This document shows, piece after piece, positions 52,080 through 59,768 of a DNA stretch of 64,000 bases (position 1 is the stretch's first letter; each line of letters starts with the position of its first letter). The stretch is from positions 3,496 through 67,495 of the forward strand of contig CAYYTT010000006.1 of NCBI GenBank assembly GCA_964474635.1. The letters run 5' to 3'. The notes beneath the pieces were generated by a model. It had not been told where the DNA came from. It saw nothing but the letters and a program-made list of their open reading frames with translations, and did not search any database. The translations under genes were made by a program, and so were the position numbers. The stretch is from CAYUYV01 sp964474635. GTDB taxonomy: Bacteria > Pseudomonadota > Alphaproteobacteria > JAJFIK01.

Positions 52080-55000
52080 TCAATGGCGCTCCTGGGGCGG
52101 CAGGATCTCCAGGGCCTCCACGAGGAGCCGGCCGTCCTCGTCGTGAACCTGGCTGTGCCGGCCATAGAGCCGTTCGCTCGCCGTGGACAAAGAGAGCAGC
52201 GCGGCCAGATCATCGCCGGCGCGGACACGAAAATAGGCGACGGGGCGACACGACAGGGCGCTGCCGGCCCGCGTCCCACCGGTCAGAAGTTCAGTGAAGG
52301 GAACCTCGCCGCCCCGCAATTGCTCGAGATCTTCCTGGGAGCCCTGCGCATCCAGAATACGCACCACGGCCGCAATGAGCGGAAAGCCCGATCCCGGACG
52401 ATCCCCCGGCGCCGCCCGGGGGTCGAGGGCAATCAACTTCACCACGATGGTGTTGTCCACGGCCCGCAAGGCTAGGACGCGCAGGCCTGCGGCGACGCTG
52501 ATCTTGTCTTCCAGTTCCTCGGCCATGGTCCGGCGATGGTCAAGGAGCGCGCGCTCGCCGATGGGCAGGCGATCCGCGTCCAGGATTTCCAGATCGAGAT
52601 TCGGCGCACCATCCAGCGACCAGAAGGCCGCCAGCAGGGCCACCTGGGAGGTCAAGGCCTCGTTGATGGCCTCCGCGATGGTTTCCACACCGGGTTTTTC
52701 CAATACCGAAAGGGCATCGCCGCGCACGCCGACCGTGTGGACACCTTCGTCCGTCAACTGATCCCAATCATCATGGCCATTCACGAGGGCGAAGGGGGGA
52801 AACGTGTGGCGAAACAGAACCGGCTCCAATGCGGCACGCCGAGGTTTGTAGCGGGCCAGGAGCTTTTGATAGGTCGCCATGGGCGATGTGCCCCGCCGGT
52901 GAGTGCGCGCCGACAACGGGGGCAGATGTTTGGCGCGCCGGCGCACCGACTGGGCCCGGGAGACGGCCCAGGCCTTGGCGGGGCCCGCCCGCAGCGCATA
53001 GCGGAACCAGCCCAGAAGGGCCAGGGCCCGGGTCCCCCAGGACCGGGCGAGCCAGGAGGGCGAGAGCGTATCGATCATGCCCAGCCACACCACGCGCTGG
53101 CCGGCCGCCTCAAGCGCCCGGGCAACCTCGAAGGCGATGGCGCCGCCCGCCCCATGGCCCAGCAGGGCCACTGGACTGTCCGGCGTGACGGATGCGATCT
53201 GACCGGCGGCGCGGTGGACGAGCCCCATCATGGACGAGGGCACGCTGCCCAACCCGCCAAAGCCCGGCAGATCGAGGCCATAGACGGGCACACGCTCATC
53301 CACGTGATCGAGAAGCCGTTCGAATTCAAGCGTGTAGGTGCCCGGTCCCGCGATACAGAACAGGGGAATGGCGCCGGGCATTCCGGGGGCAAAGCGCGCC
53401 GGCCGGCCGCCCTGACCCGCCCCGAGCCGCGCGGCCAGATCGCGCGGCGTGCTGACTTCCAGGAGCAGGGAGGGCGAGACCGGCTTGTCCAGTTGCCGCT
53501 CCAACATCGCCGCCAGGGCGATGGCCTCCCGGTGGTCCCCGCCCAGAAGGAAGAAGTTATCCGTCGGCTGAACGGGCTGGTGTCTCAGGACCGCCTCGAA
53601 GCTCCTGGAGACGCGCTCCTCGAGCGACAAACGGGGGGCAAGCTCCGGCCGGTAATCGAACTCTTCACGGTCGTGGCCAGGCTTGGCATGGACAGGTTCG
53701 TCTTGGCTCGGAAACTCTGTCTCTGGAAAATCGATGTCGTCTAGCGTGTCGCCTTCGTCGAACAGGTCCCTGTCGGACCGCGCCAGCGGCTGGCTCGGCG
53801 TCCAATCATCAAGATCGCCAGGGTTTTCAGGCTGGCCTGGATCATCAGGGTGGTATGGATCATCAGGGCCTTCTGGGTCGTCAAGGTCATCTGGGACCTG
53901 CCCGTGCTCAAGCTCGTCCCCATACTGCGAAAACTCCGCGTCCCCAAAGGCGCCCTCCGGCTCCAGGCTTTCATCGTCGCGGGGCCATGGGGCGGGCTCG
54001 CCCTGGGGGGCGTCATCGGCGTCAAAGGAGGCGAGAGGCGCGTCGTCATCGATATAATCCGGGAACTGAGCGCCCGCTGGATCGTCATGGAGGTGGCGGG
54101 CGTCTTCCCCACTTTCGAGTGGCACAAGATCGCCGGCCACACGCTCGATGACCAGATGGCCCGTTCTTATGAATAGCTTCATGGGATCGGACGGGTCCGG
54201 CACGACCCGTTTGGGGTCCGGCCTGCCCTCGCGCCAGTAAACGGTTGTGACATGGGCGGCGCGAATGGCCAGTTCACCCCCCGCCCCCGGCGTGACCGGA
54301 TAACCGTCCGGTTCCACCAGCACCGTCTCCACATCGTAATAGGGCCGGCCCAGGGGGACCGGCCCAGCGTCCTGAAGCTGATCGTCGGTCGGTATATACC
54401 GCGCGACAAGACCGCATTCGGTCGTGAGCAGACCAAGATGAAGCCGCGCCTGGCTTAAGAACATCCGCCGAAAGAATTCCATGTCCGAGCGGCGCACGGG
54501 CGCGCCCCCCAAATGAATCCAGCGCAGTTTGGGCAAGGGGCCATCGCCCAAAAACGCCGTGGCCATGCGGCGATAGAACCCCGGCGTCAGCCCCAGGATC
54601 GTCAGTCCCACATCCTCCGCCCAGGACGCAAAGGCCGCCAGCGGACGCCGGCTGACATCAAAGGGGCACAAGGCCGCGCCGCTCAAGAGGGCACCAAAAA
54701 GGCAAATGACCGATAAGGGCTCGTCGGCGCTGACCACAAATCCGACCCGGTCGCGCGATGAAACGCCGAGATCCTGGACATAAAGATCCACATTACGCAG
54801 GAGGCTCGCCTGGGTGTGCAGGCTCGCCCGGGGGCGGGCGCCGTGCTCATCGTCGGGCAGAAACAGCAGAAAGGCCGGCTGACCGGCCGCGCGGAACCGC
54901 CCCATGAGGGTTGCGTCATCCTGCATGATGGGACGGGGACTATTCGGGTCGAGATCCTCGTCTTCCGGTGCCAGGTCCAGCACCGGAATGCCCTGCCCCG

Positions 55001-55412
55001 CGACCACCCGCACACGGGCCGCCGTTGCGCCGTGCACAAGGATGAGCGAGGGATCCGCACTCACGATGAGGCTGGCCAGCCGGTCATCGGGCAAGGCCGG
55101 ATCGAGGGCCGTGTAGAACCGGCCCGTCAGGACCACCGCCAGAAGACCGGCAACCAGGTCCGCACCATGCTCCATGATCACCGCGATGGGGCGTTCATGG
55201 ACGAGCGGTCTTGGGCTCGTGGCGGGGTTGTTCAGGTCGGCCGCGATGCGGCGGGTCCAATGGTCGAGATAGCCATAGGACAGGATCCGGGGCGACTGGC
55301 CCGGCTCGGCGGCGATGACCGCGGGCGCGTCCGGATCCGCATCGACCCGCTGCCAGAACCGCAGAGCGACCTCAGCCGCGTGCACGCCATCCTGAATGTC
55401 CATACCCGTCAT
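52080..55412 (-). CDS. NRPS-like A / carrier / thioesterase protein lacking catalytic residues, with a UbiC-like C-terminus
   Basis: 1110 residues from ATG 55412. Residues about 15-430 follow an adenylation core, but the A3 loop (normally SGTTGxPKG) reads LPDDEHGARPRA at 185-196 and A7 reads RTGHL, not RTGDL (His419). The C-terminal adenylation subdomain is replaced by an Asp/Glu/Pro linker (about 435-590). A carrier-protein fold follows with LLGGDHREAI, so His627 replaces the phosphopantetheine Ser. A thioesterase-type alpha/beta hydrolase at 675-920 has GHGAGG (Gly754 for Ser), retains Asp781, and has GDALSVL (Ala900 for His). Residues about 930-1110 resemble chorismate lyase: ALLDHRRTMAEELED and RLYGRHSQVHDEDGRLLVEA. 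The frame is intact over 3.3 kb, so it is a maintained gene. Function unknown. Confidence 0.75.
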   Translation of the reverse strand: MTGMDIQDGVHAAEVALRFWQRVDADPDAPAVIAAEPGQSPRILSYGYLDHWTRRIAADLNNPATSPRPLVHERPIAVIMEHGADLVAGLLAVVLTGRFYTALDPALPDDRLASLIVSADPSLILVHGATAARVRVVAGQGIPVLDLAPEDEDLDPNSPRPIMQDDATLMGRFRAAGQPAFLLFLPDDEHGARPRASLHTQASLLRNVDLYVQDLGVSSRDRVGFVVSADEPLSVICLFGALLSGAALCPFDVSRRPLAAFASWAEDVGLTILGLTPGFYRRMATAFLGDGPLPKLRWIHLGGAPVRRSDMEFFRRMFLSQARLHLGLLTTECGLVARYIPTDDQLQDAGPVPLGRPYYDVETVLVEPDGYPVTPGAGGELAIRAAHVTTVYWREGRPDPKRVVPDPSDPMKLFIRTGHLVIERVAGDLVPLESGEDARHLHDDPAGAQFPDYIDDDAPLASFDADDAPQGEPAPWPRDDESLEPEGAFGDAEFSQYGDELEHGQVPDDLDDPEGPDDPYHPDDPGQPENPGDLDDWTPSQPLARSDRDLFDEGDTLDDIDFPETEFPSQDEPVHAKPGHDREEFDYRPELAPRLSLEERVSRSFEAVLRHQPVQPTDNFFLLGGDHREAIALAAMLERQLDKPVSPSLLLEVSTPRDLAARLGAGQGGRPARFAPGMPGAIPLFCIAGPGTYTLEFERLLDHVDERVPVYGLDLPGFGGLGSVPSSMMGLVHRAAGQIASVTPDSPVALLGHGAGGAIAFEVARALEAAGQRVVWLGMIDTLSPSWLARSWGTRALALLGWFRYALRAGPAKAWAVSRAQSVRRRAKHLPPLSARTHRRGTSPMATYQKLLARYKPRRAALEPVLFRHTFPPFALVNGHDDWDQLTDEGVHTVGVRGDALSVLEKPGVETIAEAINEALTSQVALLAAFWSLDGAPNLDLEILDADRLPIGERALLDHRRTMAEELEDKISVAAGLRVLALRAVDNTIVVKLIALDPRAAPGDRPGSGFPLIAAVVRILDAQGSQEDLEQLRGGEVPFTELLTGGTRAGSALSCRPVAYFRVRAGDDLAALLSLSTASERLYGRHSQVHDEDGRLLVEALEILPPQERH
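53803..53892. repeat. 18-bp degenerate tandem repeat, 5 units, in the NRPS-like gene
   Basis: Units at 53803, 53821, 53839, 53857 and 53875; the clearest pair shares GGATCATCAGGG. They encode the acidic D-D-P-x-x-P part of the linker that stands in place of the adenylation C-terminal subdomain. Confidence 0.65.
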
Positions 55413-55592
55413 GGATCCCGGTGTACTCTGGTTGCGCAAGAAGCCGCAACGGGCGAGCGGGGTGACAAACCTTAAGAATGCAGTGGTCTACAGCTTAAAA
55501 GTTGTGACGCAAAATCATTTCCGCTGAGTCGCACAGACGGATGCAACACGTAACCACCGGGGCCGGCCGCCCCCCGGGGTAAAGGCAGGCTC

Positions 55593-55626
55593 ACTGGCCC
55601 CTAGGCTTTACTGGCCCCTAGGCTTT
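55593..55626. repeat. 17-bp tandem repeat, 2 units
   Basis: Two identical units ACTGGCCCCTAGGCTTT, with ACTGGCC starting a third. The second unit runs into the stop codon of the lipoprotein gene. A GC-rich inverted repeat CCGGGG / CCCCGG at 55557-55577 lies just beyond and may terminate the mla operon. Confidence 0.75.
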
Positions 55627-56290
55627 ACTGGCCATTGAGCACAGCCTCGCGGGCACGGCGCCGATTGCGCTCGGCCGTGTCGATCTGGGTGATGCTCCAG
55701 CTGACCATGCGTTTGAGCACACCGCCCAGCGCCTCGTCATAGGCGACGATGATATCTTCGAATTTTTCGCTTCTCGCCGGGATGGACCGGTTGAACGTCT
55801 CACTGGCGACAATCCGCGCGGTCGGCTGGGAAATCAGTTTGGCATTGGCGACCACGAGGACACGGGGCTCCTCTCCGGGAATGAGCCGCGCCTCGAATTC
55901 ACGCAGTTCCGTCAGGAGATCGTAATTGCCCATCAGGCCGATGGCCTTGCGCCCGACGGCGGCAATTTTGCCGGTGTTCTCAAAAGATTCGATCAGACGG
56001 GTCTGAAACATGAGTGTTGTGCGATCACTCCAGCGCACGCCCTTGAAGTAGCCCACCTGGAAGACGTCCTGGCGAATGGCGATGCGGTCCGTGTCGATGG
56101 TGCGTGACGCGGTCGGCTCGTCCACGACGAGTTGCGCCTCCACCGTGGGCAACCCTTCATCGAAGGTGCTCTTTGGACTGAGGTCGTAGATGGCGGTCTC
56201 CTCGGAGGCCACCAAATTGATCCCGCCGCATCCCGACAGGGCGACCAGGATGCCGCCCAAGCCCACCATGGAACTGAAACGCCCCCACAT
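55625..56290 (-). CDS. ABC-type transport auxiliary lipoprotein (Mla-associated)
   Basis: 221 residues. The lipoprotein signal ends VALSGC, with lipidation at Cys21. The mature domain (YDLSPKSTFDEGLPTVEAQL; DRIAIRQDVFQVGYFKGVRW) fits the ABC_trans_aux family (PqiC/LetC-like), periplasmic partners of MCE lipid transporters. It lies 6 bases after mlaD and closes the operon. Confidence 0.85.
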   Translation of the reverse strand: MWGRFSSMVGLGGILVALSGCGGINLVASEETAIYDLSPKSTFDEGLPTVEAQLVVDEPTASRTIDTDRIAIRQDVFQVGYFKGVRWSDRTTLMFQTRLIESFENTGKIAAVGRKAIGLMGNYDLLTELREFEARLIPGEEPRVLVVANAKLISQPTARIVASETFNRSIPARSEKFEDIIVAYDEALGGVLKRMVSWSITQIDTAERNRRRAREAVLNGQ

Positions 56291-56296
56291 ACCGCA

Positions 56297-57280
56297 CTAC
56301 TCCCTGCGTTCGACTTCAAGCGGTCGGCTGCCGCCAAAGATCAGTCCGGACGGGTCCGCTTCCACGCGCCGGACGAAGCGTTCGAGGCGAACCACAAGAC
56401 GGCGGGCATCGGACACGAAGAGCGCGAGCTGCACGAGACCCTGGCTGGCGAAGGCTTGAACCGCCTCCTCATTATCGCGAACGACCCGCGACAGGTCACG
56501 CGCCAGCACTTCCGCCGACTGAAGCGTCTGCGTGACTTCGGTCACGAGCGCGCGCCCCTCGGTGTTCAAGAACCCGTCGAGATTTTTGGTCAGCACGGCG
56601 AGATCCTCGACCAGAACGCCGGCCTTTTGCGCCAGGACCGTGGCCTCGCCGGTCAGATCGGCCGTGTTGGTCACGATGCGCCGGATGTCGTCATCCTTGT
56701 CGGCGAAGGCCGCCGTGATCTTGCGCACATCCTGGAGGATCTGCGTCAGGACGAGGCGGTTTTCCTCATTCACGAGCGAGCGCAGATCGCGCAACAGCTC
56801 ATCCCCCGTCTTCAACAATTCGGGGAAGCTGGCGAACAGCGACTGCAGGGATGAGGGTTCATACTGAATTTCAGCATGCAGGCCCTTGAGCGTGTAGTCG
56901 ACACGCAGCCGGGCGCCCTCGCTTGTCGGGTTCGACAACTGCACGAAGGCGCCGCCGGTCAGGCCCTGCACTTCAAGGGTCGCGCGGGTGGTGGTGCGCA
57001 TGACGATGTCGTCGCGCTGTTCAACGCGGATCGTGACGCGGATGTTCTCAAGCTGCTGGGGATCGACGCGGATCCGTGCCACATCCCCCACCAGAATGCC
57101 CTGATACCGGACATCCGAGCCCACATTCAGGCCGGCGACGGATCCAGGAAACACAATGTCGTAATAGGCATATTGCCGATCGAACTGGTATTTGCCGATC
57201 CACAGGGCAAAGCCGACGCCAATGGCGATGAAGGCGAGCACGAACGCGCCGATTAATGTGTGATGGGCACGCGTTTCCAT
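56297..57280 (-). CDS. mlaD: MCE-domain lipid-transport protein
   Basis: 327 residues from ATG 57280, behind GGAGGGCTGGGG. One N-terminal membrane helix (IGAFVLAFIAIGVGFALWI), an MCE domain at about 38-115 (GLNVGSDVRYQGILVGDVAR), then a long helical, probably coiled-coil, region to about 290. It forms the periplasmic lipid-handling ring with MlaE/F. It is longer than E. coli MlaD and closer to the MCE proteins found with auxiliary lipoproteins. Confidence 0.9.
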   Translation of the reverse strand: METRAHHTLIGAFVLAFIAIGVGFALWIGKYQFDRQYAYYDIVFPGSVAGLNVGSDVRYQGILVGDVARIRVDPQQLENIRVTIRVEQRDDIVMRTTTRATLEVQGLTGGAFVQLSNPTSEGARLRVDYTLKGLHAEIQYEPSSLQSLFASFPELLKTGDELLRDLRSLVNEENRLVLTQILQDVRKITAAFADKDDDIRRIVTNTADLTGEATVLAQKAGVLVEDLAVLTKNLDGFLNTEGRALVTEVTQTLQSAEVLARDLSRVVRDNEEAVQAFASQGLVQLALFVSDARRLVVRLERFVRRVEADPSGLIFGGSRPLEVERRE

Positions 57281-57392
57281 ACCCCAGCCCTCCGTTTCAG
57301 CCACTCAAGGTGGCTCCGCCTGTTTCGACCGGCCCCCGCGACCTGCGCCTGTGTGTTCCGCCCATGCCGATCGGGCGCGGCTGTCACGGCTG

Positions 57393-58202
57393 TCAGGCGG
57401 TTTTCTCCGCCGCCGCGCGGGCTCTCGGCCCCGTGAAGTATTCGCGGATCCAGGGATGATCCGAATAAGGGTGATCGCCATTGGTGATGTAGTCGATCGA
57501 CCCGGAGATCAGCACCCGCTTTTCGGCCAGAACCGCCACGCGGTCGCAAATTGTATACAGACTGTCCAGGTCATGGGTCACCATAAAGACCGTGAAGCCC
57601 AATGTCGCGCGCAAGTCGAGGATCAATTGATCAAAGGCGGCGGCGCCGATGGGATCGAGACCGGCCGTCGGCTCGTCGAGAAAGATCAGATCGGGATCGA
57701 GCGACAGGGCCCGCGCCAGACCGGCCCGCTTGCGCATCCCGCCCGACAGCTCCGAAGGCAATTTGGGGCCGGCGCTCGCATCGAGGCCCACAAGGCCGAT
57801 TTTAAGCGCGGCAATCTCATTCATGAGCTGCTGGGGCAGCCTGAGATGTTCGCGCATGGGCACCTGGATGTTCTGCGCCACGCTCAGCGAGGAAAACAGC
57901 GCCCCGTCCTGGAACAAGATTCCCCAGCGGCGCTCCAGCATCCGGCGCTCATCGTCCGCGAGGCCGGCCAGTTCCTGGCCGAAAACGCGGATGTTGCCGG
58001 CCGCAGGCCGGTTCAGCCCGACGATCGTGCGCAGCAGAACCGACTTGCCCGTGCCCGAGCCCCCGACAATACCGATGATTTCGCCGGGATAAATGTCCAG
58101 GTCCAGATTGTCGTGGACCACCTGGCTGGCGAACTGATTGCGCAGGCCGCGGATGGACAGGATCGGGTCTTGTGAAGTGTCGGGCGTACCGGGCGCGTCC
58201 AT
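57393..58202 (-). CDS. mlaF: Lipid-transport ABC ATPase
   Basis: 269 residues from ATG 58202. Walker A GIVGGSGTGKSVLLR, signature LSGGMRKRAGLARAL and Walker B LIFLDEPTAGLD are intact, with the H-loop in FMVTHDLDSLY. It powers the MlaE permease at the inner membrane. It starts 4 bases after the mlaE stop. Confidence 0.93.
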   Translation of the reverse strand: MDAPGTPDTSQDPILSIRGLRNQFASQVVHDNLDLDIYPGEIIGIVGGSGTGKSVLLRTIVGLNRPAAGNIRVFGQELAGLADDERRMLERRWGILFQDGALFSSLSVAQNIQVPMREHLRLPQQLMNEIAALKIGLVGLDASAGPKLPSELSGGMRKRAGLARALSLDPDLIFLDEPTAGLDPIGAAAFDQLILDLRATLGFTVFMVTHDLDSLYTICDRVAVLAEKRVLISGSIDYITNGDHPYSDHPWIREYFTGPRARAAAEKTA

Positions 58203-58206
58203 GGAT

Positions 58207-59415
58207 CTAAAGTCCCAATTCGATCTGCACGACGGAGAAGATCGCATTGGTCACGATCACCGCGAAGATGGCCTGGACCACCGATTTGGTCGTCCGCCGG
58301 CCCACCGATTCGGCGCTGCCCTCCACCATCATGCCCTGGTAACAGCCGATCATCGCGATCAGCAGGGCGTAGACCGGGGCCTTGACGAGGCCAATGGCGA
58401 AATCGGTCAAGGTCACCGTCTCGTAAAGGCGCGCGATGAATGAGCCGGGCGAAATCCCCAAATTCAGCCAGGCCACCGTCGCACCGCCGATCAGGCCAAG
58501 AAAGTCCGCGGCCACGGTGACGAGCGGCGCCGCGACGATCAAGGCCAGCACCCGGGGCAGAACCAGGATCTCGATGGGATCGAGGGCCAGGGTCCGCATG
58601 GCGTCGATTTCCTCGTGCTGCTTCATCGAGCCGATCTGCGCCGTGAACGCACTGCCCGAGCGCCCGGCGATCATGATGGCCGTCAAAAGCACGCCGAACT
58701 CACGCAGGAAGGCATAACCCACCAGGTAGACCACCAGGTCCTGGGCGCCGAAATCGGCCAGAATATTTGCGCCGAGAAAGGCGAGCACCGCGCCCACCAA
58801 GAAAGACATCAGGGCAATGATCGGAAGGGCATTGAGGCCCGTTTGTTCGACCTGCACCACGAAGGAGGTCAGGCGAAAGCGCGCCGGATTGCGGATTGCC
58901 GTGCCCAGCGCCGTGATCAGCCGGCCCATCAGCGCCAGGATGGCCACGGCTTCCAGGCAGGCATTCACGGTCGCTTTGCCCGTGCGGTTCAAGGCGTCGA
59001 TATAGGCGTTCACCGCCGGCGGGGCGATATCACAGGCGGTGTAGCGTTCGTCGACCCGTTCGATGAGATGCGCCTGGCTTTCGGTCAGGCCGGCAATGAT
59101 CACATCTCTGTGCAATTCAAAGCGATCACGGGTTTTGTCGATGATCCAGGCGCCGGCCGTGTCGAGTCGCGTGACCTCCGTCGCGTCGATCACAAGGGGG
59201 GCACCGCCGGTGACGTCGAGGGTGTCGAGCGTGTCGTACAGGGAGCCGATCTGGGCCACGGTCCAGGGCCCCGCGAGGGTGAGAACGGCGGCCTTGCCGC
59301 CATGGGGCCACGCGCCCCAGCCGATTCTGACCGCGGTTTCTCCGGCTTCGAAATGCCAGTCTTCGGGCCGAGTCCAGCCCGACGCACCGACAGCGCCCGC
59401 GGTGTCACCCGCCAT
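58207..59415 (-). CDS. mlaE: Lipid-transport permease with N-terminal STAS-like domain
   Basis: 402 residues from ATG 59415, with GAGGGGCAAGG ahead. The first 130 residues form a STAS-like domain (VLTLAGPWTVAQIGSLYDTL; PLVIDATEVTRLDTAGAW), fused to the MlaE permease region with LREFGVLLTAIMIAGRSGSA and SMKQHEEIDAM. In other species the STAS part may be a separate MlaB protein. First gene of the operon mlaE-mlaF-mlaD-lipoprotein. Confidence 0.93.
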   Translation of the reverse strand: MAGDTAGAVGASGWTRPEDWHFEAGETAVRIGWGAWPHGGKAAVLTLAGPWTVAQIGSLYDTLDTLDVTGGAPLVIDATEVTRLDTAGAWIIDKTRDRFELHRDVIIAGLTESQAHLIERVDERYTACDIAPPAVNAYIDALNRTGKATVNACLEAVAILALMGRLITALGTAIRNPARFRLTSFVVQVEQTGLNALPIIALMSFLVGAVLAFLGANILADFGAQDLVVYLVGYAFLREFGVLLTAIMIAGRSGSAFTAQIGSMKQHEEIDAMRTLALDPIEILVLPRVLALIVAAPLVTVAADFLGLIGGATVAWLNLGISPGSFIARLYETVTLTDFAIGLVKAPVYALLIAMIGCYQGMMVEGSAESVGRRTTKSVVQAIFAVIVTNAIFSVVQIELGL

Positions 59416-59768
59416 TGCCTTGCCCCTCAAGATCCGATCCACGCGCATCCGGCGCCTCGCCCGAGATCGAGTATTCAGGGGAGCGGTGCCACGTCAAGCA
59501 CGCCGCCGGAGACATCGCCTCACACTGGCCCCAATGGGATGGCCCGTGTAGACTTCTTGGTGAAGGGTTAAGGGGTGGTGCTGGGACCTGTTGACAATCG
59601 TCGCAACCGGGAGGGGAGCGGCGAATGTTGGCCTGGTGTCTCCCGTCCAGGACGCTTTGTTGGCCAGAACGCTTTGTTGGCCAGGATGCTTTGTTGACCA
59701 GGACGCTTTCTGGCAAGACGCGTCGCGCGACCACTGGGTCCCAGGCGTCCAGAGAGTATCGGAGCACC
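59416..59768. promoter_or_regulatory. Divergent region between mlaE and the CHASE2 gene
   Basis: 353 bases without a convincing gene. It must carry promoters for the mla operon and for the CHASE2 gene. Its main feature is the 17-bp tandem repeat at 59647-59714. The CHASE2 frame is open back to 59625 across the repeat, but the GGAG site and protein start favour ATG 59769. Confidence 0.45.
59647..59714. repeat. 17-bp tandem repeat, 4 units
   Basis: Units start at 59647, 59664, 59681 and 59698, consensus CCAGGACGCTTTGTTGG. The array ends 54 bases before the CHASE2 start. Because 17 is not a multiple of three, it is unlikely to be coding. Confidence 0.82.

Noticed and set aside
52080..55412. Calling the NRPS-like gene a pseudogene
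   Set aside because: No frameshift or stop over 3.3 kb and the protein has coherent domains to the end, so loss of catalysis looks selected rather than decay.
59625..59768. Extended start of the CHASE2 protein across the 17-bp repeats
   Set aside because: Repeat units of 17 bp are out of phase with codons and GGAG precedes ATG 59769.
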